Under the pieces are notes generated by a model. It saw only the letters and a program-made list of their open reading frames with translations, did not search any database and had not been told where the DNA came from. A stretch of 31,299 bases of DNA from Tieghemiomyces parasiticus. Taxonomy: Eukaryota; Kickxellomycota; Dimargaritomycetes; Dimargaritales; Dimargaritaceae. Position 1 is the stretch's first letter. Every line of letters begins with the position of its first letter. The translations under genes and the position numbers were made by a program. This document shows positions 10,012 to 19,960 of the stretch, in pieces. The stretch is taken from positions 1 through 31,299 of the forward strand of contig JANBPT010000547.1 of assembly GCA_027575765.1 (NCBI GenBank). Reading direction: 5' to 3'.

Positions 10012-13000
10012 CTACTGACTACGTACTTGGAACAGCTGGATGGCGGTCCCATTCCACAGTCCGAGCGGGGCCGTCCCGGCGACGTAAATACGGCTCCAGA
10101 GCAACCCGCGGTACCAAGCCGACAGCGGGTTCGACCACCGCAGGTGCCGAACGGCAATAGGGGGCGCTTCAGGTGCCGTCGCGCCCGTCTCCGGGTCGGC
10201 CGATAGATTCGGGATCCGCTGACGGAACGCCTGCGAGCGGAGAATGACGAGGACTTGCGCGTCGGACTGTAACGGGTTGCTGGCCAGTTGTTCTTCAACG
10301 TATGGTACCGTCGCGTCTAGCAGGGTGATGAGCGCCGCAAGGGGTAGTTTAGGGTACCAACTTTGGAACCACTCGGCGGTCGGTTGAAACGACCGACCAT
10401 CCGTTCCCGGGGTAGCCGGGGGCTCTAGGGATGACGCGCTGGGCCGGTGAGATGTGGGTGAGTCAGTACGCCCGGATGGTGGGAGGGGGGAGGTTAGCGA
10501 AGACGGCTGTTCACCGCCACCCTCGGGCAGCTTACCACGGGCTTTATCGGATAGGTGGGCGAGCGTCCGCTGCTCGCGGACCTGGCTGGCCTCGCGGAAC
10601 TCCACTAGGCCAGTGTCAAAGTCGAACCCGGCGAGTTTACGCACGGCGTCGTTGGCACGAATGAGCGCGTACAGGAACTGCATATTAGACGGCAACTGGT
10701 AGTAAATCAGGTAGTTAATGGTCTCAAGTGTGAACAGGAGGAGCCGGTAGTTGCCCTCGCCAGCCAGGAAGTACGCCGGGGACGCAAATATGACCAACAG
10801 CCGCACCAGTTTGTCGCTCGCGAACCCTGACAGATGCTCAAGGTACGGGGCGACGTTACGTAGTACAATCAGCATGGTGGGGTGTAAGGCCACGTGGAGC
10901 TTCTTGGTAGTCGTGACCAGACTGTAGAAGGCGTAGATGAGGGCGTCGGCGTAGGTCACCTGGGCCGCTGGGATGCGCATCGCTGTGGGGAGCACCGACT
11001 GGTCGAAGGTACCGTTAAGGCGCTCGCCGCACCGTGGTTCCTCCGAGAACACGTGGAGCAGAAACACGGCCATCCGGACCTGGCCGATAAACAGTGGATC
11101 GGCCTTATTGTCCCAGGCGAAGAAGGTGATGGCTCCAAAAATGGGGAGGAACTCCTCGCTATTAATCAAAAACGTGGTGAATTTCTGGAGGTGGGAAGCG
11201 GTGGGGGAGGGGAGAAGGATAGGCAGAAGGGAATAAGGGAAAGTTGATCGGGAAGGGTAGGCGAGGAATTGAACCAGGAATTAATGGAAGCTACGAAGGA
11301 CGGCAGATCTGTCTAGGGATACGACGGGAGGAATGTCGCGGGGAATACACCGACGAGACAGTGAAGGCAGTGTAGTGGCCATGCCGATGCCTACCCCCTC
11401 CAGCTCATAAGAAGCGTGGACCCTGAACTCATCAGCATGAATTCCTATAACCTACCATGTTAACGCGCAATAGGGTCCACAAAAACATCATGGTCTCCTG
11501 GATGATCGTGTGCTGGGCGCGGTTACCGAGCTGGAAATACGAGGCCCGGTTGCGCATGAGCTGACCAAGGATGCGGCCTATATTGCTGGCGAGGAAGGCA
11601 AAGTCGCCGTTGCGGTGGAGCCGGGCGACGTAGCCGTGAAAGAGGTTGACGTCACCGACGGTGGTGAAGGGGATGGCATGCAAGCCGGAAGTCGTAGCGG
11701 TGTCGGAGCCGCGACGACTCACCGGTGAGCTGGACGACTCTGTAATCTTGGCGTCATTCGTCAGGCGACCTGAATTTCCATTGTCTGCTGTTGCGCTGGA
11801 CCCGTTACGACGTTCGGCTACATTGAAAAGGATCAGGAGGGTCTGCAGGCAGTACACTGCGAGAAGGTCGTGCGGGTCATGAGCAGGCTTCATTTTGTAA
11901 GGGATGCCCCAGCCGACCGACTTGTACTTCATGGCCGTGTTGATGAGACTGCAGAGCAGGGTCAGTACCACCTTCTTATCCGGGTGGTAGGCCAAGCACG
12001 CCAAAGCCGGGTTGGCCTGCGTGAGGATCTCGCCTGGGGGTGTGTACATGGCCTGCGAGAGGAGGCAGAGAAGGAGGCGGGTCACTTCCAAACGGTGAAA
12101 TACGTGCTCCTTGCTTGTAGGCACCAACTGGGTCTGGCCGATCCCTGATTCCCAAATGTAAAAATTGGTGCGCGCTGGGGGGTCACTGGCAGCACGTGGC
12201 ACCGTGAAGTCGGCGAGGAAGAGCAGGTCCAACACGGTATAGACCAGCCGTTCGCCAAAGGTCTTGGCGCTCTGTCCGGACAGGAGAGAAAGAGAGTGTG
12301 AAAGTGGTTCGGAATACATGGGAATTCAAGGGGGGGACGATATTAGTCTTAGGGGGAGTATTGGAATTTGCGGATTACTCGGGGGTTGATAAAAAACAAG
12401 AGGTATCGTTGGATATCTTGTAAATATCCTCATTCTTCGGGGAGGGGAAAACTTGGACCATTCACAATGACGAAATGGATGATGAAGAGAGATGAACCTA
12501 CCTTGCCACGCAACGTCCAGAACAGGTCTTCAGCGATGGGTGGGGGCGGAGTCCCACCAGTTTCCGTGTCGGCTTTACGAGGCTCAAAGGTAAAAGGGAT
12601 GAACCGCGTCAGCAAGCGGATACAGTTAAGTAGCTGTTTGGTCGTCGCCTGGACGACCTGGGGCGTGGGCGGGACCGCTGGGATGCCGCTACCTAGTTCC
12701 GAGGAGGCCGCCGGCGCCGTATCAGCTGCTGGAGGTGTGAAGACCGGGGACATCTTGATTATTGCGATACGTTCGTAGAGCTTATCGAAGAGGAGATAGA
12801 AGTTCTCCGGAGCCTGGTCGCGAATACGCCGAATATCTTGCGCAGTAAAGAGAGAAAAGATGTCGTCGGCACTGTCGGGGACGTTCCAGAGCTGGTGGGT
12901 ATGGGGTTATAGGTGTAGGGGCGTGTGAAGGTTAGTAAGTGAGGGGGGAGGGGTCGGTATCGTATTGGAGAGGCGGGGCTTATGGTTATGGCAAAGGCAC

Positions 13001-13412
13001 TTAAAAGAGGGTATTGCAGTCCTAGTGTTAAGTCAAACGATTGCATAACAGCCTCCAACGGGCTATGGTAAACTTAAGTGCGACCCTTCGGTGACTTACG
13101 CTCATCCAGTACTCGTCCGTTGCAGCCAAATTCTATCGGGTGTGTCGGGGAGGGGCAGCACAATGGTGGTACATGTTAAGTTTGAAGGTCGGCTTTTCGG
13201 GGGCGATGGAACGCCGTGGCTCCAATAACTACCTGCCGCTCGGCTCTTTTACTATCGTTTTGAGGGTGGGAATCATGAAAGCGCACTTCGACTAGGAATT
13301 GAACCACTACGCACAGCGCTTCCATTTCCGCCCGAGGGACTTCACTTACTCGATCCTGTGACAGGCGGAAAATGCCCTTACGAAAGGCAATCTTGCTGTC
13401 AGTGGCACCCAT
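10012..13412 (-). CDS. HID1: HID1 family protein (Golgi/TGN trafficking), five exons
   Basis: Exons are 13412-13350, 13132-13100 (only 33 nt), 12891-12502, 12271-11456 and 11184-10012. All four introns are phase 0 with GTAAGT or GTAGGT donors. The product is 824 residues, against about 790 for human HID1. The start MGATDSKIAFRKG matches the family N-terminus and fits N-myristoylation (Gly2, Ser6). Further family matches are DEYW (exon 2), LFDKLYERIA and LLTRFIPF (exon 3), ADFTVPRA and GWGIPY (exon 4), FLINSEEFLPI, SEEPRCGERLN and WFQSWYPKLPL (exon 5), and the C-terminal IYVAG...VKLFxIQ-like end IQLFQV. HID1 acts at the trans-Golgi in dense-core vesicle formation in animals, and fission yeast has a Golgi relative (Ftp105); budding yeast lacks it. 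A Ser/Pro/Gly-rich insert sits in exon 5 before the WFQSW block. Frames read as separate small genes here are exons of this one. Confidence 0.93.
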
Positions 13413-14039
13413 GGCTATTGGTGGTCCGTAGCGAAGGTGGGGGTGGAGGGTGTGGGTGCCAGTCAGGTCCTGAGCGTCTTAGCGGAGGTGGGTAAGAATG
13501 CGTTATAGACGAAGCCTTCGGCTGGAAGGAGAGGTGAAGGCCGTGAAGAGCGGGATGAACCAGATAGGCTTGGAGGTAACCGCTACTGAGTGGATGAGGC
13601 TGGTGTTCAAAGCTTTTTTAAAAAAAGAAGATAGAAAGGCTAAAGGGGGTGGAGGTGACCGGTGATTCTATCAGTGGAGCTGTAAGGGCCAAGGGTATGT
13701 GGTTGCGAAGCGATGGTTGAGTGGTGTCGAAATGAGACGGAGAGGGGGGGTACAAGGCTGTGCGCAGTAGCATACTTACTCCGTAAGCCCTCGGTTATGA
13801 GGATAGGGAGGCTGTTTGCCAAGCTCTACTTAAGGAGGGGGCCCGCTCAGAGGGGGTATGGCAGCGGCATGTCGACCGGTGCGCTCTCAGTCGTCAAAGG
13901 TGGGCAGCCATGCTAAGCCCACATTAGTTCCTAATCCTGTCGCGGTTTGAATACTCGGTTAATTATCGTAAATGCTCCTTATCCGCCCATTGCCGCACCA
14001 CCGAGGAACCAGGGTCTGGGAGAGCTCATTCCATCTAAA

Positions 14040-14047
14040 TCACGTGA
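14040..14047 (+). promoter_or_regulatory. TCACGTGA palindrome, E-box/Cbf1-like
   Basis: A perfect eight-base palindrome, about 385 nt before the ATP5 start and 630 nt before the HID1 start. In yeasts TCACGTGA is bound by Cbf1-type bHLH proteins, which include regulators of respiratory genes. Use here is inferred. Confidence 0.35.
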
Positions 14048-14325
14048 TGTATATTTGGATCGGTCTCACACTCCGGGCGAGGAAGGTTGGGGTAAGGGCA
14101 GATAGGCGTGTGGGCTCCACTGGGCCAGAGCCCAGCCACCCAGCGAGGTTAGCCCCATGAGATGCGCTCCCGCGCCCCACCCACCCACCCTGAGGCGAGC
14201 TGAATATCCTTCAGGCCCTCTCGCCAGCTCCACCCGACCCAGCGGGGTCCCTCCTCGGGAGATTCGTGGGCGGCTTCGCGGCTGCCAACGTTCCATGCTC
14301 TGGATCACGCTGTGACGCCTCATCT

Positions 14326-14330
14326 CCAAT
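14326..14330 (+). promoter_or_regulatory. CCAAT pentamer upstream of ATP5
   Basis: CCAAT about 100 nt before the ATG at 14431, a common site for the HAP/NF-Y complex that drives respiratory genes in fungi. A five-base match is expected by chance, so position is the only support. Confidence 0.25.
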
Positions 14331-14430
14331 TCTCCCCTTCATTAGCCCCACTTTGCCTTGTACTCAAATCTGCCTTAGATTCACTTCTTTCGGATTACCC
14401 TAAAACACCCTCCCCGCTTATCTTTTAGCC

Positions 14431-15595
14431 ATGTCGTTCGTTCGCACCTCCCAGCTCGCTCAGCAGGTAATGATTGGCAGCCGCCTTCCCAGGCAATCCT
14501 GCCTATAATAGCGCTTGGCGCAGCCCCTCCGGGAGGTTCTAATATGCCTGGCAGTGCTGTTGAATGGTAGCGGTTCCTTGAGCGTTAGGAGCGCCAAGGC
14601 TGGAGTACCAGAGCAGCACCACATTGTCCGTACGACTTGGCACTAAATTCCTACGTACAACTATCTCCTTACTTCCATCGTACCCTTCTATTATCCAGGC
14701 CACTCGTGCCTACGCCACTGCCGCCGCTACCAAGAGCGTTTCGGTAGGTACCCGTGCGGTTTGACGGACCCTAACCCGTTGTGCTGACGTCGCTAGTCTA
14801 AAGCACCGGCGCCTATCGGGTAGTATCTCCCGCCCCTTTCAGATTGCCAAGCTCAACCTGGGTTTCCAACTAACCCATCATCACCAACCTACCAACTCGT
14901 CAACTACAGGTACCCCTCGCCCTGCACGGCATCGAGGGTCGTTACGCCACGGCGCTGTACACCGCGGCCTCCAAGAAGAACGCGCTGCCGCAGGTGGAGA
15001 CCGACCTCAAGAAGCTCAAGACGCTGATTGAGAAGGACACCAAGGTGCGTCAGTTCCTCGAGAACCCGATCCTGGGTAAGAAGGCTAAGAAGGAAGGTAT
15101 CGCGGCCCTGGCCAAAGGTCAGTCCCTCAACCAGGTGACCCTCAATTTCTTGGACGTGCTGGCCGAGAACTCCCGCATGGCTGAGGCCAGCAAGGTCATC
15201 AACTCCTACCAGAGCCTGATGGCGGCCCACCGGGGTGAGGTCCAGGTCACCGTCACCTCCAGCAAGGCCCTCACCGGCGACCAACTCAACAAGCTTAAGG
15301 CCTCCCTGTCCAAGGGTAACCTCGTGGCCAACGCCAAGAGCGTCACCGTCGACAACAAGGTCAACCCCTCCATCGTCGGAGGTCTCATTATCGAGTTCGG
15401 CGACAAGACTATCGACATGTCCCTGGCCTCCAAGCTGTCCAAGCTCGACAAGATGCTTACCGGTAAGTAGTTACGGCTGAAGGGCTTGTGCAATGTCGAT
15501 TTTGGAGCATCCCTAGCCCGGTTTCTGCGCGATGGCGATGTGACTAACTCAACTACCTTTCCGCTCCATTTTCTACCCCTCCAGACTCCATCTAA
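14431..15595 (+). CDS. ATP5: Mitochondrial ATP synthase subunit OSCP (Atp5), four exons
   Basis: OSCP sits on top of F1 and links it to the peripheral stalk of complex V. Exons are 14431-14466, 14699-14743, 14910-15462 and an 11-nt last exon 15585-15595, giving 214 residues (yeast 212). Exons 1-2 encode a mitochondrial presequence (MSFVRTSQLAQQ, then ATRAYATAAATKSVS), rich in Arg, Ala and Ser, no acids. Exon 3 carries the family core: GIEGRYATALYTAA, PILGKKAKKEGI, NFLDVLAEN, SIVGGLIIEFGDKTIDMSL. At the exon 3 end an intron (GTAAGT donor, TGACTAAC branch site near 15541-15548, CCAG acceptor) joins ACC-G to AC-TCC-ATC-TAA. The tail becomes KMLTDSI, matching the yeast ending (LEDSI). Reading through would end KMLTGK with the stop inside the donor. 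The neighbouring convergent gene is another respiratory factor. Confidence 0.94.
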
Positions 15596-15703
15596 TTTAC
15601 GTCAAGTATGTCGAGGAACGTGCGGCTCTGGCCGGAACTCTGTTAGAGGCAGAGCAGTTCTAAATGACACGGTTACCTATTGGACTTCCACGCTGTCAGT
15701 CAC

Positions 15704-15709
15704 AATAAA
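15704..15709 (+). terminator. Probable poly(A) signal of ATP5
   Basis: AATAAA lies 109 nt after the spliced stop codon (15593-15595), before the convergent Surf1 gene ends at 15838. The spacing suits a fungal 3' untranslated region. Confidence 0.5.
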
Positions 15710-15837
15710 TACCAACAAGTGAACGACGCCTTTGGCTTGTTGTCATGCAGCTAGGTTTAAAGTTAGAGTTAAGTCGTTTGTTGTTGTTTTTTCATTCTAA
15801 ACGAGATGAGCTTAAACTGCCTAGTCGTACAGTGCCC

Positions 15838-16976
15838 TCATAGTTTGGACATATCCTTGATACGACGCCGGATAGTGGACGATCCCCGGCCTTGGTAGAC
15901 GAGGACGCCGAACATGGCGGCAGTGGCGAGGGCCAGGGCGTACCAGGTCACAACGTACTGCATGTGGTTATTTCGGAAGGTAACGTCGCGACTACGGCCC
16001 AGCGGAATCCCGCGGTCCACTAGGATCTTGCTGGGGTACGTGGTTCGCGGGTCGTAGAGCTCGTCAATCAGTAGCGGCAGCGAGCCTGTGTGGCGGGCCA
16101 TCTCGTCAACATTGAGGATGTACCATTGGTCGCGGTCTGGATGGTTGACGGGCGTGAACATGTTCTGTTCCTCTCCGTGACGGACGAGCCCGCATACCGT
16201 GTAGAGCTCGTCCTTGCGGCTCTCCGGTCGGGTTGCCGGATTGGCTTTGGCCTTGGGGATCCAGCCACGTTTGACGAGGACCTTGGTTCTAGCAGAGGTT
16301 GGATATAAAGTAAAGGCGGACGAGGGGGGGAGGATAATGGTAGTTGAAGGGGATGATTGTGGTTAGTGTACGGCCGAGTCCCTCACGCGATACTGGACCG
16401 AATGGGTAATCCTGCTAAGCATCAAAGGGCCATCGATACTTACCCGTCCTCCCGTTCCAGCGGGGTCACCACCATGAACCCATTCTCACCGTCGTTCGGC
16501 CGGGGCCCGATCAACATTTCCTGGTCATGGTGGTACAAGCCAACCAGTAAGACCCGGCGGTATTCCCAGTCGTTCGTAAACTGGTCAAAGTTGGTGATAC
16601 CCTTGGGCAGAGCGACTACGGGCTCGGCCACCGTCGCGTCCACCCGGGCAATCAGGTCCTCCTTCCAGCGCAGACGGTACACTTGCCAGGTACCCAGGCC
16701 AATACAAACGAAGGGGATTATGCCGAGGAAGATGCGGCCGGCTAGGCTGGGACCGCGGTTTGCGCGCCGAATCGTGCCGTCGGTGACGATGGTGCGGATA
16801 CTACCGGTACGGGCTAGGGTCGAGGGAAACGGGAACGGCGGTGGCGGCACCTTGGCGCGGAAGGTCGACCGTAGGCTGGCGAACGAACGGGCGCTAGCAG
16901 CCGGGTGGAGGTGGGCGAATCGGCCAGATATGACACCTACGGTGCGGTTGAAGAAAGTTCGGCTAGACGGGTGCAT
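15838..16976 (-). CDS. SHY1: Surf1/Shy1, cytochrome c oxidase assembly factor, two exons
   Basis: Inner-membrane protein needed for maturation of Cox1 in complex IV. Exons 16976-16444 and 16288-15838 are joined over a 155-nt phase-2 intron (GTAAGT donor, TAG acceptor) to give 327 residues. The N-terminus is a long Arg/Ser/Ala-rich mitochondrial presequence. The first membrane helix is about residues 82-100 and contains the family GTWQ motif (95-98) followed by RLRWK. The middle loop has EYRRV, PRPNDGENGFMVVTPL and, across the splice, EREDGTKVLVKRGWIP. The second helix near residues 289-309 follows NNHMQYVVTWYAL, a family hallmark. It converges on ATP5 with about 240 nt between stops. The start codon is the only ATG giving a full presequence. 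Confidence 0.95.
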
Positions 16977-18073
16977 GGTAAAAGGAATCTAGGTAGTGTG
17001 GAGCAATGAGGTCGGGTGGAATGGGCGTGAAGGGTGTGGCGGGCTAGGGTGAAGGGTTCGATCTGAAGGGTAGGCTAACCAGGAGAGCACCGTTGACTTG
17101 GCAGCGCACAAAGAGTAATGCGGCGCCGTACCTTCTTCCCCACCCGCCACCACGTCAACCAACCCTGGTGTAGAGGGTTTCGGTTAGCAATGTGTTCGCC
17201 GCTCTGGCAATGGGGCGTCTCGTCTGCGCTTGCCGAAGGGGTCGAGGGACTGCGGAGACTCCTAGCCCTTTGACCCGAGGCTCAAGTGACTGCAGGGATA
17301 GGGCTCAGTTTGCCCGCTGACAATGAAGCTCAGAGGAGGGCATGTATGCCAAATCCACCCAGGGCTCTCGTTGTGTTGGTTGATCGGGGGATGTAGCAGG
17401 GGAAACAGCACCAGTTAGCCCCAGGCTGCCACGGCGTCTTGTCCGTTCACTCTAGATGCATAAAGGTGCCGGTTAGCCTGCTGCTAAGCGGCATATCTCT
17501 CTAATTTCACCTGCCACTGACCTCCCTGTTCATCGTTGGTGGTCGGTGTACGTGGCCACTAGGCCCTTTATCACCGCCTTCTCTCCGTATTCCCCCCCCT
17601 TTCATTTGCCCAGCTCATCAATCGGCCAGTTTAGAAGTAGCCCGGCCGTCGTTGCCCCGCTCCTTATACGGCCTGCCACCTCCACCGCTCTTTCATCCAC
17701 GTCCTACACCCGCTGCCCTGCGTTTGCGCGCTCCAGCACTGCCCCTATCCCCATCCCTCACCCCCAGCCAGCCCCCCCCCTCCCCGCGCTCGCCGTACAA
17801 CGGTGTGGGTTCGTCAATCCTTCAGCCTAAATTTTCCCTGCATCTCTTGTTGGACGTCACGCCATTACGTAGTGGCGGTTATTGGTCAACCCTCATCACT
17901 ACCAACCTACTTACCTCAGCTACCTTTCGCACCGGCCCTCACATACTTCTTCCACCAGCGCTTCATCTCTAGAACCGCACCACAACCATCCCACCTCCTT
18001 CTGTGCTCGGCCTTCTATTTATTTCCAGGAACGACTTGACCGCTAGTTGCCCTCCCAAGCCCATGCCGTGTCT
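16977..18073. other. Divergent region between SHY1 and the mitochondrial carrier
   Basis: About 1.1 kb likely holding promoters for both genes. From about 17520 to 18046 the + strand is strongly C/T-rich with short C runs (for example near 17592 and 17770). Open frames here (17546-17830, 17652-17972) are Pro/Ser-rich products of that composition and are not credible genes. A TTTATTTCCAG sequence ending near 18028 resembles a splice acceptor and could mark a 5' leader intron, but I could not identify its donor. An inverted CCAAT (ATTGG) lies at 17881-17885. Confidence 0.5.
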
Positions 18074-19306
18074 ATGTCAACAGGCCCCTCGACCGATCCT
18101 TCCCAGCAGCCCCCTGGCCATGGTGGCCGGCCAGCGGTGGCGGCGGCGGCGGGTGCCCTAATCCGCTCACCGACCCCCTCCCCATTATTGCACACCTCCA
18201 CTCTAAGGTCACCAGACTCACCCACGGATGGCCAACGACCCCCCTCCGAGCATCGCAACCTGAAGAACATGATCGCCGGGGCGGGATCAGGTTGCGTCTC
18301 CGCCACCGTCACCTGCCCGCTCGACGTGGTCAAAACCCGCTTACAGAATCACGCCCTCCGGGAGGGCGCCATCCCACTCTACCGCAACACCTTCGACGCC
18401 CTACGCAGCATCGCGGCCCACGAAGGCATCCGCGGCCTGTACCGCGGCCTGGGCCCCACCGTCACGGGGTACCTCTCCTCCTGGGCGGTCTACTTTACTG
18501 CTTATGACGCCCTCAAAACAACCATCGCCCAGCGTACGGACCGGTCTATTGACAGCTCCGTAGTCCATATCCTATCGGCCATGGGCGCCGGCGCGACCAG
18601 TACCAGCATCACCAATCCCATTTGGGTCATCAAGACTCGGTTCATGTCCCAGAATGGCAGCCAGAGTCGGCGCTACCGCAACATGGGCCACGCCTTTATG
18701 AGTATCCTACGCGAGGAAGGTTACCGGGGGTTCTACCGCGGCATGGGCACCAGCCTACTAGGCCTGTCCCATGTCATGGTCCACTTCCCGCTCTACGAGC
18801 GACTCAAGCTGTGGCTGCGGACCGTTCCCGCCTTCTCCCACCCCGGCGTGGTCAGCGCCGCCACCAGTGCACCCGTGGTGACCAACGGTGCTGCTTCCCT
18901 AAAACCACAGGACCGCGCGCCCCGTCCCTCCGACCATGACCACGACCATGTACACGGCCACGACCACGCCCATCCTTATGCGGGCCGCACCGCGCCGCGG
19001 TCATCGGCCGAGGTGGAGGCTGATACCGGTCGGATTATCAATAAGCGCGGGATCCTCGTGGCTAGCATCCTATCCAAACTGACCGCCAGCGTGGTGACCT
19101 ACCCACACGAGGTGATCCGTACCCGCCTGCAGAATCAGTACCAGCCCCCTTACCGGTACCAAGGCCTCGTTCATGCCGTTGTCACCATTCTCCGCGAGGA
19201 AGGCTGGCGGGCTTTCTACCGCGGCCTGGGTACCAACTTGATCCGGACCGTGCCCGCCAGTGCAGTGACCCTGATGACCTATGAATTGCTCATCCGATGG
19301 CTCTAG
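18074..19306 (+). CDS. Mitochondrial carrier family protein, NAD (Yia6/Yea6)-like
   Basis: An intronless carrier of 410 residues from the ATG at 18074. It has three tandem repeats with signatures CPLDVVKTR (P82), NPIWVIKTR (P182) and YPHEVIRTR (P344). The tryptophan in the second signature marks the group that moves NAD, pyrimidine nucleotides, FAD or folate. SHVMVHFPLYERLK and ASILSKLTASVVTYPHE closely follow the yeast NAD carriers Yia6/Yea6, my preferred assignment. Each repeat is followed by G(L/F)YRG. The first 65-odd residues are Pro/Ser/Ala-rich and variable. A His/Asp-rich insert (about 287-301) lies between helices 4 and 5. An out-of-frame ATG at 18063 opens a 32-codon frame overlapping this start, so initiation may involve leaky scanning; both ATGs have weak context and the start is the least certain part. 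Substrate is inferred from family resemblance. Confidence 0.9.
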   Translation: MSTGPSTDPSQQPPGHGGRPAVAAAAGALIRSPTPSPLLHTSTLRSPDSPTDGQRPPSEHRNLKNMIAGAGSGCVSATVTCPLDVVKTRLQNHALREGAIPLYRNTFDALRSIAAHEGIRGLYRGLGPTVTGYLSSWAVYFTAYDALKTTIAQRTDRSIDSSVVHILSAMGAGATSTSITNPIWVIKTRFMSQNGSQSRRYRNMGHAFMSILREEGYRGFYRGMGTSLLGLSHVMVHFPLYERLKLWLRTVPAFSHPGVVSAATSAPVVTNGAASLKPQDRAPRPSDHDHDHVHGHDHAHPYAGRTAPRSSAEVEADTGRIINKRGILVASILSKLTASVVTYPHEVIRTRLQNQYQPPYRYQGLVHAVVTILREEGWRAFYRGLGTNLIRTVPASAVTLMTYELLIRWL

Positions 19307-19960
19307 CAAGCCCTTGGCTCTTGCTGGTTGATGCCCTTGTCAATTTTAACCAGGGTAGTGCACTCCGCAAATGTATCCCGTATTGAATAGCAATGAAAAC
19401 GTCAAGACAATGGCTTTCGTTTAAATCACTGGGAGTCGGCTGTTGACCCTGGGTAGTTGGTGGGACTGGTATGCTGACGATGTGTCCTGGCTTCCCGACT
19501 AAAATTTTATTACTTGCAAAGAGAAGAAAGTCAAATCCCTAATTGACGCTATACGGGCGGATGACCGACGACTGTTCCGCACTCGTGTTCCGAGTGTAGG
19601 GCCGCCTACACGTAATCATCCTGCCCACTCACTGACAACGGTCACACAAGCCACCCTCCCCAATGGGAGGTTCCAAGCGACCAGGACGTAGGGGGCTCCG
19701 CGGATCGTCCGTCCACTGCCGCTTGGGAGGAGCCCGTTTCCGCTGCACTTGAGTGTATCTGCGTCTATGCTACGGGTTCTGGTATGTCTTGGCACCCAAC
19801 GGACGTTCTGGTCACCCTCATCTCTTACACTTGTTCAGCTTCGTGGCCTCAACCCTTCACTGCCTTGTCTTAACGTACCTTCATCCGCTATTTTATTTGT
19901 CTTCTCCGCCCTCCTAGCCGTAACCCATCTTCATCTCACCCCCTCTCTCGCCACTTTACC
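19307..19960. other. Intergenic region with CT-rich leader of the GLTP gene
   Basis: About 650 nt between two rightward genes. The last 200 nt are C/T-rich and lead into ACCATGG at the GLTP start, a good initiation context. No coding frame or RNA gene is supported. Confidence 0.55.

Larger units (their letters stand above)
13413..14430. other. Divergent intergenic region between HID1 and ATP5
   Basis: About 1 kb that should hold both promoters. The HID1-proximal part is purine-rich on + (pyrimidine-rich on the sense strand). The ATP5-proximal part is C/T-rich on +, ending in a CT leader before 14431. Short frames at 13713-13916, 13972-14160 and 14066-14329 have no recognisable content. An E-box-like palindrome and a CCAAT pentamer are listed separately. 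Confidence 0.55.

Noticed and set aside
11255..11285. B-box-like GGTTCAATTCC (minus strand), possible tRNA
   Set aside because: The flanking bases do not form a T-stem and no acceptor or anticodon arms can be drawn; it lies within HID1 intron 4. A similar match near 13303 also fails.
15463..15470. ATP5 stop codon at 15468-15470
   Set aside because: The stop is inside a GTAAGT donor; splicing to 15585 gives the family-like C-terminus. I kept readthrough only as a possible retained-intron form.
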